Of a DNA stretch of 62,500 nt, positions 48,514 to 61,400 are shown one piece after another; positions within the stretch are counted from its first letter, which is position 1; each line of letters opens with the position of its first letter. Made by a program: the position numbers and the translations under genes. A model generated the notes under the pieces. The model saw only the letters and a list, made by a program, of their open reading frames with translations. It was not told where the DNA came from and did not search any database. The stretch lies in assembly GCF_964340395.1 (NCBI RefSeq), contig NC_135557.1, positions 24,954,063-25,016,562 on the forward strand. Direction: 5' to 3'. The stretch comes from Glandiceps talaboti. Its lineage: Eukaryota > Hemichordata > Enteropneusta > Spengelidae.

Positions 48514-48549
<36 letters not shown>
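48461..48549. repeat. (CA)n microsatellite
   Basis: About 89 bp CA with CGCACGCA and CGTA interruptions. Confidence 0.97.
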
Positions 48550-50286
<1,737 letters not shown>

Positions 50287-50288
50287 GT

Positions 50289-50331
50289 GTGTGGGGTGGG
50301 GGCAGTTTTGTGTGGGGTGGGGGGACAGTTT
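50289..50331 (+). repeat. G-rich 21-bp duplication, possible G-quadruplex
   Basis: GTGTGGGGTGGGGGCAG occurs at 50289 and, with one extra G and an inserted A, at 50310. Four G-runs of four or more bases are spaced by loops of 1, about 11 and 1, so a long-loop quadruplex is possible. Confidence 0.7.
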
Positions 50332-51059
50332 GAGCTTATGTAGTGCGCGTGCGTGTTCGTGTGCATGTATGTCCTTTTCTTCTATTTGCTGTTTGACAGG
50401 ATACCTAGCCATATATAACTGGGCACGGTTAACAAGCTTTCTCATGTTCTTGGTTGAATGTCAATGCGTGGGTGTATTCTGTTACGTATAACATTATCCG
50501 TTTCATCCATTCTTCTAGGGTTTTTTTAAGTATGGTATTATAAAATTGTTATTTCGGTTATCAATCTGTTCCATATGGCTCCATCATTTTTTTTTATTAA
50601 AGTCTTCGTATCATATTATTATATATTTATTGAATGGCTGTAGGGGCATTACCAAGCTCTGTTACTGTTGAAAATAATTGCCATATTAGAACAGAAGGGG
50701 TAATATGAGGTCTACTAGTGACCGATAATCAGACAATAAGTGTTATATATCACATCATATTCTCAGGTACACATTCTTTCTATAGTCAAAGTATATCTCG
50801 ATAAGATCAACATTCTAGATTAATATTACCCTAGGGAAAATAGAATGTGACTAGTTCCACTACATGCAAATGAAGTCTCTATTGTGAACGCCTATAACAT
50901 CTGAGCCAATCATTGAAACCTATATGAACATAATGTGTAATAAACATTATAAAGATGGAAAACATTCATATTCTGCATTTAATGAACACATATTGATCAA
51001 CTCATGGTTTCCTATAAGATCTATTTAATGTACAATCAGTCAATCAACTATGCAACTAA
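50332..51059. other. unique AT-rich DNA
   Basis: No feature recognised. Confidence 0.6.
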
Positions 51060-51206
51060 TCAACCAACCAACCAACCAACCAACCAACCAATCAACCATC
51101 AACCCAACCAACCAACCAATCAACCAACCAACAAACAAACCAACCAACCAACCAACCAAAATGTTAGTCTGTCAGTCAGTCAGTCAGTCAGTCAGTCGAT
51201 CAGTCA
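51060..51206. repeat. (CCAA)n and (CAGT)n microsatellites
   Basis: About 100 bp of CCAA with AATC and AAAC variants, then CAGT repeats from about 51171. Confidence 0.95.
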
Positions 51207-51356
51207 AATTACAAATCTGTAGAATGTAAGTGCGGAGACTACATGTGCCGTCTACTATTGTATGCGTTGCTGACATGTAATGCTCCAGAAAGATTTGACA
51301 TTTATACGAGACCTATTATATGTACCAAAGCCTGAATCGTACTAATAACAATGCAA

Positions 51357-51379
51357 ATACGTGCCTTGCAGGCACGTAT
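51357..51379. repeat. 10-bp-stem hairpin
   Basis: ATACGTGCCT, loop TGC, AGGCACGTAT: perfect stem. Confidence 0.8.
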
Positions 51380-51979
51380 GGTATTCCAAATGGACGCGAC
51401 TGCCTACTGATATAATCGCCGTGGTTGTGCAACCAAAACCTACGTACTAGCAGCTCTACGAGTATAATAACTGCAACTCCATATAGTACTCACCGGGGGA
51501 TATATAAGAAGGTTTTTTTTCAAAATAAAAACACTTATACGAACTGTAAACTACTAATAAGTGTCCCTCCGTTCCTAATGACGTCATCAGCGTTGCCTCT
51601 TACATAACTGACATTGATTGTTATTATGCAGTGATAAATTAATTAGTGGATCCAGATAATGTGATTAGCTTCAAGACGTAATCTAATTCCGGCTGAATTC
51701 TTGCGATGTTTTACATTACACACCTTTATGTACAGGCCTCAATAAGACAGTATCAAATTTCGTACATACGTGAATTTTTTGGGATACAAAATGCCATGTT
51801 TGATCAGCTACAAAATGTCTCTTATGTTCATTAATTCCCTCGGTAAATACGAATTACATTATCTGGTTTTGCTCTTACGTGAAATTGTCTACACGTGCAT
51901 TTTGTAAAACTTAGTGAGAAGTCTTGACATTTTATTTGACATACGAGGTGGTTTATAATTATAGTCGTTTACTACAGAC
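51380..51979. other. unique DNA
   Basis: No feature recognised. Confidence 0.6.
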
Positions 51980-52343
51980 TCCTAATAATAATCTTGGTTT
52001 TTATATATCACTTTCCCATCCAGTCTGGGTGTTCTAAGCGCTTTACAATTATTACCACTGGCTCAGACCTATAGTGACACAACGGCTCTTTATTCTTCCT
52101 CAACTCAATGGGGAACATACAATCCATATAAGCGCATAGGATTAAAGCATTCACATTGCAACCTCGAGCTCTATCCTACCAGGTCCCCACTTATACAGCT
52201 GAGTTGATTGAGGCATAGGCATAGTCATAGTTCAAATCTAGCCAAAGGCTAGCCACTCAGAAACAAACGGCATTGATGGGGCTCGAACCTGCAACCTGCA
52301 GCAGATTCCAAGTCGGCCACTCTAACCATTCGCCCATCATGAC
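51980..52343 (-). mobile_element. tRNA-Ser-like SINE with a LINE-type tail
   Basis: Read on the minus strand, the head (about 52343-52275) has GGGCGAATGGTTAGAGTGGC (box A region) and GCAGGTTCGAGCCCC (box B). GACTTGGAATC lies where a tRNA-Ser anticodon arm would be. The 3' part carries GTAAAGCGCTTAGAACACC and TGATATATAAAAA. This resembles the AAGCGCT...TATATAAA tails that several SINE families share with CR1/L2-type LINEs. It ends in an ATT-rich tail. The tRNA cloverleaf is no longer complete, so this is not a tRNA gene. No clear target duplication was found. Confidence 0.85.
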
Positions 52344-52509
52344 TCCATTGAAATGTGTTTAACTATGCATACAATAAATCCCAACTAAATACTGTAACAT
52401 TAAATAATTAACGTTGCTATTGTTTCTTAATTGGCTGTCTTCAGTTATTGAGTTAAATTTTATCAGAAACATATTATCTTCAAGTAAAGAAAATACTTGT
52501 ATACCATAT

Positions 52510-52551
<42 letters not shown>
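52510..52551. repeat. (CAAT)n microsatellite
   Basis: About ten CAAT units. Confidence 0.97.
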
Positions 52552-52845
52552 TTATTATCTTTTATGAACTAGATTATTTGAAAAATCATGGCTATCACAA
52601 AATATACGCAGGAATTAAATTTGCTATCAACCGTCGTTTATTTTGACTTGAATAGAGTAGATAACACAAGTGAGATTTCATTCGCTGTCGATCACGTATC
52701 ATATACATTCTTTTAGCTTCAAGACAGTTTCTCACAAAACAGATAGACATCATCAGACATCACCAGTCAAACTCACTCCAATGTGCAGCATATAAAACCT
52801 ACAGCACAAATTAGGCAAATAAGGTAAACGTACAATGAATATTTT
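52552..52845. other. unique DNA
   Basis: No feature recognised. Confidence 0.6.
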
Positions 52846-53118
52846 TAGGGTTGTCAGTGGCAGAGTGGTTAAACCACTTGCCTCAGCACTGCATTCGGGG
52901 TTCGAACCCGTTCAATGTTCGATTAATTTTACCACATTGTAAGTAAGAAGAAGGATGTCATTCAGTTTGACTCTACCGGAAAACGCAGGATTTCCCCCTT
53001 TTTACTCCTATATTAACACTGAACCCATGAGGGATGGTCCTCACTGGACTTCTTGACAGATAAGTATCTATATACTTAGAGAACTATCCAGTATAAATAT
53101 AAATTATTATTATATTAT
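52846..53118 (+). mobile_element. tRNA-derived SINE, family D copy 1
   Basis: Starts TTAGGGTTGTC. Box A region TGGCAGAGTGGTTAA (52858 on) and perfect box B GGTTCGAACCC (52899-52909) mark a Pol III promoter. The body shares AAGTAAGAAGA, TCGTTCAGTTTGACTCTACC-like and ATTAACACTGAAC blocks with the inverted copy at 54471-54715. It ends in an A/T-rich TATAAATATAAATTATT tail. The central conserved block is decayed here. Confidence 0.87.
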
Positions 53119-53792
53119 AGATTCAGGTATTCAAACGTTGATAGTGTTTTACTTATTCCGATGGTGGTTTCTGAAATTATGATTATTGTGCGACCTTTCA
53201 GTACTTGTTAACAGTCAAGAATAACCTCATATAGACACATATTGTGGTGGTTGATATTAATCTACCAAAACATTAAGCATAGCATTCATCATCACATACT
53301 ACAAATCCAATAATTGTAAAAAAAAATAAATATTAAACTTGTTAGGGTTACCTGATGGAATGCTGCCAAATTGTCAGTTAGATATTACCATAACAATATG
53401 GCAACAATTACCATTTCCATAGTCTCCCCCCCCCCCCGCACAAAAATATTATTAACCTCTTTAAAATTGCTTTTGGCATTAAAATGGTTGCGAACATAAT
53501 TGCCTCCGCCGTTATCACCCACACTTATAGCGAAGTAATTATCCTTTGTGTATAGTTAGACCACTAAGACTAATTATTTACACAGTAGGAAAGCCACTTA
53601 ACCTTATTGCTATTCATAGCCCGATATTGCAGGCAACTTTAGATTCTCGGATGCCTCATATACTGGACAATTAAGCTTATACTAACACTCAAAATCGTTG
53701 AATAGTCGGCACAATCGATTGAAATCGATGAAGTGAGCCATATGCTGCATCCAAGGTAAACGATTAGGTGAACTACTTAGAGGCATTATATC
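53119..53792. other. unique AT-rich DNA
   Basis: A C-run lies near 53427. No gene seen. Confidence 0.6.
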
Positions 53793-54133
53793 TTTTCCTT
53801 CAGATGTATATGAACTGTGATGACGTGGAGTCAGTTTTTCAGGATACATTCCACTAATCAATATAATATCTGTATGTATGTATGTATGTATGTATGTATG
53901 TATGTATGTATGTATGTATGTATGTATGTATGTATGTATGTATGTATGTATTGTATGTATGTATGTATGTATGTATGTATGTATGTATGTATGTATGTAT
54001 GTATGTATGTAGTGTATTGTATTGTATCGAATGTATGTATGTAGTGTATTGTATCGAATATTTTATGTTCAGTTGGCAATATTGTTAAAGAACGCATCTT
54101 ATATAATATAATATTATGATTGATATCATCACA
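53793..54133 (+). repeat. tandem duplication with microsatellite, copy 1 (341 bp)
   Basis: Starts TTTTCCTTCAGATGTATATG and runs through a (TATG)n block of about 140 bp interrupted once by TATTGTATG. It then continues into GTGTATTGTATTGTATCGAA and a unique tail ending TGATTGATATCATCAC. Confidence 0.95.
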
Positions 54134-54412
54134 TTTTCCTTCAGATGTATATGAACTGTGATGACGTGGAGTCAGTTTTTCAGGATACATTCCACTAATC
54201 AATATAATATCTGTATGTATGTATGTATGTATGTATGTATGTATGTATGTATGTATGTATGTATGTATGTATGTATGTATGTATGTATGTAGTGTATTGT
54301 ATTGTATCGAATGTATGTATGTAGTGTATTGTATCGAATATTTTATGTTCAGTTGGCAATATTGTTAAAGAACGCATCTTATATAATATAATATTATGAT
54401 TGATATCATCAC
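54134..54412 (+). repeat. tandem duplication with microsatellite, copy 2 (279 bp)
   Basis: The same unit repeated immediately. Flanking unique parts appear identical to copy 1, while the (TATG)n block is about 62 bp shorter and lacks the interruption. Either a very recent duplication or an assembly effect. Confidence 0.95.
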
Positions 54413-54470
54413 TATGGATTTATTCGACTGTTGGCATTGCTTCTGTTATGATTGCGAATTGTCTATACAT

Positions 54471-54715
54471 TATTATTTATTTATTAATCATCCAACAAGC
54501 ATTGCCCAATAACAGGAGGAAAGTTCAGTGTTAATGCAGGAGGAAACCGGAGTACCCGGGGGAAACCTGCGTTGTTCGGTAGAGTCAAACTGAACGACAC
54601 TCTTCTTACTTACAGCGTGGTAAATTTAATCTAACCCAGCTGACTGGTGTGTTCGACCCCAGGCTGCAGAGGTAAGAGGCGTTCGAGCTAACCGCTCAGC
54701 CACCGACAACCCTAA
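54471..54715 (-). mobile_element. tRNA-derived SINE, family D copy 2
   Basis: On the minus strand: TTAGGGTTGTCGGTGGCTGA with box A (GTGGCTGAGCGGTTAGCTCG) and box B GGGTCGAACAC (54648-54660 region). The central block GTACTCCGGTTTCCTCCTGC (54537-54556) is well kept, and the copy ends in a (TAAA)n tail. The central block resembles the conserved core that several unrelated metazoan tRNA-SINE families share. It is inverted relative to copy 1, 1.5 kb away. Confidence 0.88.
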
Positions 54716-54725
54716 CATGATGGAC

Positions 54726-55008
54726 TTTCGATAGCAATCATGTATAACTAGACGGAAGACCTCTTTTGACCACATCTGTTCACCAAGAGAAAGCTTGTAT
54801 ACATAAATCTGGTGAGTCTGACAGATAGTACCACCTTTAACATAATTTATCCACAACGATATCTCCTCTGTAGGTTGTAAAAAGTCAAAGGTGTTGCTTA
54901 TATTAATTCGGTTCTTGACATTTAAATCATTTAAGGATACAAAACTGTTATTGTTTCCATCTACATTTCTGGTGAATAGAAATGCAAGAAACCTCAATTT
55001 CGTGCCCT
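54726..55008 (-). CDS. candidate internal exon, unknown protein
   Basis: A minus-strand open segment of about 95 codons begins after TTCTATTTCAG, a good acceptor (AG at 55009-55010). It reads a protein-like sequence including TKLRFLAFLFTRNVDG, FVSLNDLNVKNRINIS, FLQPTEEISLWINYVKGG and TICQTHQIYVYKLS. The alternation of hydrophobic and polar residues suggests a beta-rich domain, but I recognise no family. Towards its end the frame continues into the SINE at 54715, where a stop falls. No strong donor was seen (GTGAAC near 54790 and GTCTTC near 54755 are weak). It may be an exon, a decayed one with a SINE inserted just past it, or chance. Confidence 0.22.
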
Positions 55009-55189
55009 CTGAAATAGAATTATATATACTGAATGTCTGACACATATGTCAGCCATTACATCGAGATCACATTCAGAGATGCAATGCCAACACGGCAAAC
55101 GCCATTAGACAATGACAGATATGTGACATTGTCTTTTATCATATATTCAAAGACAAACATCACCCCCTCTACTGTATCTCACTCCACCA

Positions 55190-55660
55190 CATGGACTTGT
55201 TTATCTGAACACATTCACCACATCACATGAACATATTCATCACATCACATGGACATGTTTACGACATCACATGAACACATTCACCACATCACATGAACAT
55301 ATTCACACCATATTGACATGTTTACGACATCACATGAACACACCACATCACATGAATATAGTTACCCCATCACATGCACATATTCACGACAATACATGAA
55401 GATATTTACTACATCACATGAAGATATTTACTACATCACATGAAGATATTTACCACATCACATGAACATATTCATCACATCACATGAACACATTCACAAC
55501 ATCACATGAACATATTCACCACATCACATTGACTTGTTTACGACATTACATGAACATATTTACCACATCACATGAGCATATTCACTACATCACATGAACA
55601 TATTCATCACACCATATGGACATGTTTACGACATCACATGAACATTCACAACAACACATA
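55190..55660. repeat. 22-bp minisatellite
   Basis: Variants of ACATCACATGAACATATTCA plus CC repeated about 20 times, with a GGACATGTTTACG subtype recurring at intervals and some shortened units. Confidence 0.93.
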
Positions 55661-55877
55661 TTTAAAATTGGCATACATAATTTAACTCGGATATACAAAC
55701 ATGAGTAGATTCTATTTGAAGGTGGAGGGGGGGGGGGGGTCAGTGCATACATATACATCCTGACAGATTAGTAAAGAATAATCACATTTAATTATCAAAA
55801 TTCAAATTTGAGAAATCCAAAAATATTGTCTATTTTCTTCATTGCCCGTCTTCGGTTAAGGCACATATAGGAGCATA

Positions 55878-55923
<46 letters not shown>

Positions 55924-56019
55924 TATCAACGCATTATTAAAAGATTAAATCGAATTAGGAATAGATTGTAGCACATTGTATGCACCACAATGAGTACAGT
56001 AAGTTTCGAAAAAGGTGGT
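55661..56019. other. unique DNA with a G-run and a (TA)n tract
   Basis: A run of G at about 55727-55739 and TA repeat at 55880-55921. No gene seen. Confidence 0.7.
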
Positions 56020-56870
56020 AAACATAATGTAAAGGTAGATTTAATTTACAGTTAGGTGGTTAACACAATGTAAAGGTAGATTTCATTCACAGGTAGGTGG
56101 TTAACATGATGTAAAGGTAGATTTCATTCAATATTAGGTGGTTAACATGATGTAAAGGTAGATTTCATTTAAAGTTAGGTGGTTAACTCAATGTAAAGGT
56201 AGATTTCATTCAATGTTAGGTGGTTAACTCAATGTAAAGGTAGATTTCATTCAATGTTAGGTGGTTAACATAATATAAAGGTAGATTTCATTCGACGTTA
56301 GGTGGTTAACATAATGTAAAGGTAGATTTCATTCAATGTTAGGTGGTTAACTCAATGTAAAGGTAGATTTCATTCAATGTTAGGTGGTTAACATAATGTA
56401 AAGGTAGATTTCATTCAAAGTTATGTGGTTAACATAATATAAAGGTAGATTTCATTCGACGTTAGGTTGTTAACATAATGTAAAGGTAGATTTCATTCAA
56501 TGTTAGGTGGTTAACATAATGTAAAGGTAGGTTTCATTCAAAGTTAGGTGGTTAACATAATGTAAATGTAGGTTTCATTCAAAGTTAGTTGGTTAACATA
56601 ATGCAAAGGTAAATTTCATTCAATGTTAGGTGGTTAACATGATGTAAAGGTAGATTTCATTCAATGTTAGGTGGTTAACACAATGTAAAGGTAGATTTCA
56701 TTCAATGTTAGGTGGTTAACATAATGTAAAGGTAGATTTCATTCAATGTTAGGTGGTTAACACAATGTAAAGGTAGATTTCATTCTAAGTTAGGTGGTTA
56801 ACACAATGTAAAGGTAGATTTCATTCAAAGTTAGGTGGTTAACACAATGTAAAGGTAGATTTTGTTCAAA
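56020..56870 (+). repeat. 41-bp minisatellite, about 21 copies
   Basis: The unit is TTAGGTGGTTAACATAATGT followed by AAAGGTAGATTTCATTCAATG. Copies vary mainly at AACATAATG/AACACAATG/AACTCAATG and CAATG/CAAAG/CGACG. Variants recur in a pattern that hints at block duplications. Confidence 0.96.
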
Positions 56871-57935
56871 ATGTTGCTTGGGATTCTGTCGTGTTTTTAC
56901 ATATTTCGGTAAATCATTACGTGAAAGTCACGACAGCTTAGCCTTACGACCTAGGTCTTTCCACTCGATAATTGCTTGAATTTGTACAACGTTCTACGAT
57001 GACCTTCCCTCAGGCTGATACATTGAAAGTAACAAGTTACACTCAAAATTTAATGAATGTTTTCGACTTATGAAATGCATTGTTTGATTAAGTTTTCCTT
57101 TCGAGAAGTAACTATGTTTACATTAATTATCACAAATAAACAAATGTTCAAGTTTACATATCACAGGTGGAAATGTATCAAAGTACTACATTACATTATT
57201 ATAGTTATGCAATTAAGTATGTTTGGTAGACGTTCATATGAAACGATAGTAATTTTCAAATAAATATGTATAAATATGTATATAAACATTTTAATAATAG
57301 GAAGGTACAGAAAAAAAATCATAATGATGTAACCTTGTAAAAATGAGTGGTATGAAACAAAGAAAGGACTGCAATGTACTTAATTACCTTTTCAGCCAGG
57401 GAGTTATTCAATAACTATAAAGAAAAGCCACTTGATAAAAACGCACGTTGGCAATAAACAAAAAATGTAAAGGGATGAACAAATATGCAAAGACAACATC
57501 GTATTGCAAAAATAAAATGATGCAGCACACCTTCAGTAATACTATTTGAGAGGTAAAAGGTACATAACAATAAAGTAACATCTATAGTAGAGTACATCTA
57601 TCGTTTGTAGCTTTCATCTCTCCGAGTACAGGTTAAAGGTCACCAATAACAAAAGTCTCACAATTGCCAAGCACGTCAGTAAGTTCATTCCCATATCAAG
57701 TAATAGAAAGGGGTCACCTATTTTGCTATGTGTTAAATATAAAACTGTCAAATGCAATTCAATGTAGCGAGTGGCGTTTTATTGCCAACACAATGCTGTC
57801 TATACCAATTTGGATCAATTTCTTATCATACATCACAACAATAGCTAAAGCTTATCGCTTCCTTCAATTGTAATGATATCTACATAGGTATCTGCATGCA
57901 TCCATCCTTCCATCGGTGTATACCTACATCCATGC
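56871..57935. other. unique AT-rich DNA
   Basis: No gene recognised; frames of 60-69 codons lack motifs. Confidence 0.55.
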
Positions 57936-58370
57936 CTACATACATACCTACGCAGTACGCACATACACACGGGCGCTCGAGCACTCATGCATGCATGCAT
58001 GCATACATGTATGTATGCATGTAAGCACGCATGCGTACACTGTACAACCGATATTTGTAATAAGTGCAAATGTCGGCAATTGTATTACAAATGTGGGCTT
58101 ATTACAAAAATGTCGATTGTACAACACACACACACGCGCGCGCAAAAGGCATGTACGAAGGCGCGCACGCAGGCACGCGCACGTGGACGTACGTACGCAG
58201 GCAGGCAGGCGTGCGCACGTACGCACTCACATATACATACATACATACATACATACATACATACATACATACATGCATACATGCATAAATGCATACATGC
58301 ATACATACCATACACACATACATACATACATACACACATACACACATACATACATACATACATACATACA

Positions 58371-58400
<30 letters not shown>
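57936..58400. repeat. compound CATA/CATG/CGCA microsatellite
   Basis: CATA and CATG repeats (57936-58040), the hairpin at 58041-58123, CG-rich CGCA/CGTA repeats (58124-58228), then (CATA)n to 58400. Confidence 0.93.
58041..58123. mobile_element. hairpin element inside a microsatellite
   Basis: TGTACAACCGATATTTGTAA then TAAG (58041-58064) faces the inverse at 58098-58123, with two mismatches and a two-base indel. Both flanks are simple repeat. It may be a tiny foldback element that landed in the microsatellite, or the seed around which the repeat grew. Confidence 0.65.
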
Positions 58401-58401
<1 letters not shown>

Positions 58402-61400
58402 GCATCGGTGTGAAGAATATAGAATTCACCGCATATATATATATTAAATTACAATGGCATTTGCGGCTTTTCTTTGATCTTAAATCTATTTAAGATAGAC
58501 GTGTAATCGGTATGTATTCTAGCATTGAAAGATCACATGTCGTTGGTTACCTTAAACATCGATACAGATGAATGCAAAGGCCTTATTGTTTTTTATTTAT
58601 ACTGGTCTCAAATGTGAGTTTAATACGTATTGATGTAAGATAATCGAATTGCATTCATAAAGAAATACATCAAAATGGGGTTATTACATATGTTTGTCTA
58701 CAACTAGCATTACGTACAGTCGTGTTAAATCGGGGATCGTTAATAGCCAGTCTACCTGTGTGGTCCCTTGTTTATCGATCGGTCTCTTTGTCGAGTAAGT
58801 ATATATCTAATAGCGTCAATGCATTCTTCCTCTTTTTTTGTGCCCAGTGAGGATATGGCTTTCATCCATTTGCTTTTAGACATCAAGTATAAATATTGGT
58901 ATCGCCTACCTAAGAATATTATATCCGTTAAATACATCATTCAAGAGGTAGTATTCATCATGTAGTTCATATGGCTTTGATAAAGTGAATATACCGTAAC
59001 ATGGTTTTCACCATACATATATACACTGGTTGTTATCCAATGGTGAACATATCCTAGCTGTATCGAGGCATGCTATGATAACAAAAGAAGTGTAGTGGAA
59101 ATGTCATATAATCCACAGTATCTAAGCCCACTTAGAAAGATGCATTAAAATTGTATACATTTGTGAATACAATATGTGTCGTGCATTAATATTTCAATGT
59201 CTGTACAATATCACTGAGTATAATGGGATTTTATCCAAATGTATCATATGAATTGTCCATATCTTAATACTAATAAATATACAATTATGTATGATACTTA
59301 CACATGGCTACTTTAATCTCTACCGTTTCGTCTTATTTAACCTTGATACAAGTCTGATTGGAAGAGTAATACAGTTGGGTTTTTTATTCAATGAATTTGA
59401 GATTTTTCGATAATAATCTAAGATATTACTTCTAAATTGTTGTTATCCGATTTGTCGTAGAATATCCGATAATCTGAGCCTTAGTACAAAATGCAATGTA
59501 GAATGTTGACTGTAGTGAATCTATTGAAGGCAATAAACACAGTAATCGGATTGCAATTTCCAAGTCCCTGGAACTCCAGCTATGGAGAGAATCAAACAAC
59601 ATGAATTTTATATTTCAGAAGCTTAGCCTATCGTGTATATATAATTGATAACGACAGGTCCTTTAATTCCGACAAAAACAACCTCGAATTTGACTTGTGT
59701 TATTTAGTTCAGCTGCTTAATTTATATTTACAGATACATTAGACATGTCTTCTATGTTGACTTTACTAGAATGTGTATATACATTCGAGTGTGATTCTCT
59801 CCGGATTCTTATGAGTTGTGAGTCCCATGTTACATGATATCTTTGTTATGATCTCTTAATAATCAACTTTCATGACCTCTCAGTGACACTGGATGAATAT
59901 GTCAATTTAAATCAAATTCTAAACATACCGCTCAAATATCATCATACTACGAGAATATCCTAACAATTGTATTGGCTTCCAAAGTAAAAAAATAATAAAA
60001 TTATCGTTCGGAGTCACACGATTTCAAAGAAACTGTGAAGATCCCTGACTAAATCCAAGACTTGTGTAGACTTGTAATAGTGCAGTCATTAATAATCCTC
60101 TGTTATAATCCAAATGGAAATCAACACGTAAATCAAATCTTCGTTATATTTATCCTCTACGTCAGTTTTGCTTTTAATGAACTTATAGATTAGATACGCT
60201 TTGTAAAGGTTGTTATCTAACACAGAGAACATGGTACACAGAGAAAATGGTACATATTTGCAAGTAGGCAGTTGGGAGCCATTTCGAAATTTGATATGCA
60301 CCTTAAAGATATGAAAATTCATATTATAAATAAGCCCACCTTTAATGTGTGTCCTACAAACTAGCAATGCATAAATAATTCGTTAGGTCTTTCATTGTAT
60401 TATGTTCAACATTTTTAATAGACGTTCACACTCCTACCAGACTAGTTACGTACGTGTGTTGAACTCCTCTACAGAAAATAAAGGTAATTCATTTAGTTCT
60501 GGAGAGTCGTTTCATAATTTTAAATCACATAAATTTCCCTTGATTTCCCAGAAACGCTAAATTATTTTTTTTTCATCTCTGTTGCACCTGTTGTGTTACA
60601 CTGTTTTTTTCATTGCTTTTATGAGGCGTGGATATTTATTAATTAGGAATGCATATTCATAACTATTGTGCTAGGGGAAATGTGCACTTTTTTTTAGATG
60701 AGTCATAAATATCAAATGTTTACATACAAAATATTAATATCTTATCATTAACATCTATCATGCAACATTGTACAATTGCAAGATCAACATAATTTCAATG
60801 TTTGGCATTTCGGGGCAATACAGTTAATCTAACTTGATATAATATCATGAAATTACTTTCCAGCACGAAACTTTTTTTAAATACTGTCATAATTATCCCC
60901 GTTTATCCCTAGCCGAACAGACCATCGGTTATAGACAGAGCTGTGCAAATTTACCTTGGGTTCCCACTGCTGAGTTATATTAGAGCGAGTCCTTGCCGTG
61001 GGGTTAACGTCCCACAGGATGCGAATAAGTCGACAACAAATTCGCCTGCAATGCAACAAGATATCATAATATCAATACCCTTTCATGAAATCCTTCATAT
61101 CTAGTCATATTGCACAGTATCATTGGATAAAGTAAATGCTTAACACGTCTGCAATTGAACACATTCACTTGATTTGGCAACATCAACATCCCTTTACATA
61201 GGGTGTACGAATATTCAACTATTTTCGTCATCACATCAATAATATTTTATAAAGATTTTAAGTAAATAGCTATATGCAAATTATTCATGGTATTGTGAAA
61301 ATGTTCACGTTTTATATGAGATTGAACACGCTTGCAAATGTCTTTACAGATAACACTGTGCAAATATAGTTAAAATAAAATTAATGTCCAGGAATCTGAT

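Noticed and set aside
52275-52343. Functional tRNA-Ser gene
   Set aside because: Boxes A and B are present but the T and acceptor stems do not pair and a SINE body follows directly.
52858-52909. Functional tRNA gene on the plus strand
   Set aside because: Good promoter boxes, but a second copy with the same non-tRNA body shows it is a SINE head.
56020-56870. CRISPR-like array
   Set aside because: Whole 41-bp units repeat without unique spacers, in eukaryotic DNA; it is a minisatellite.
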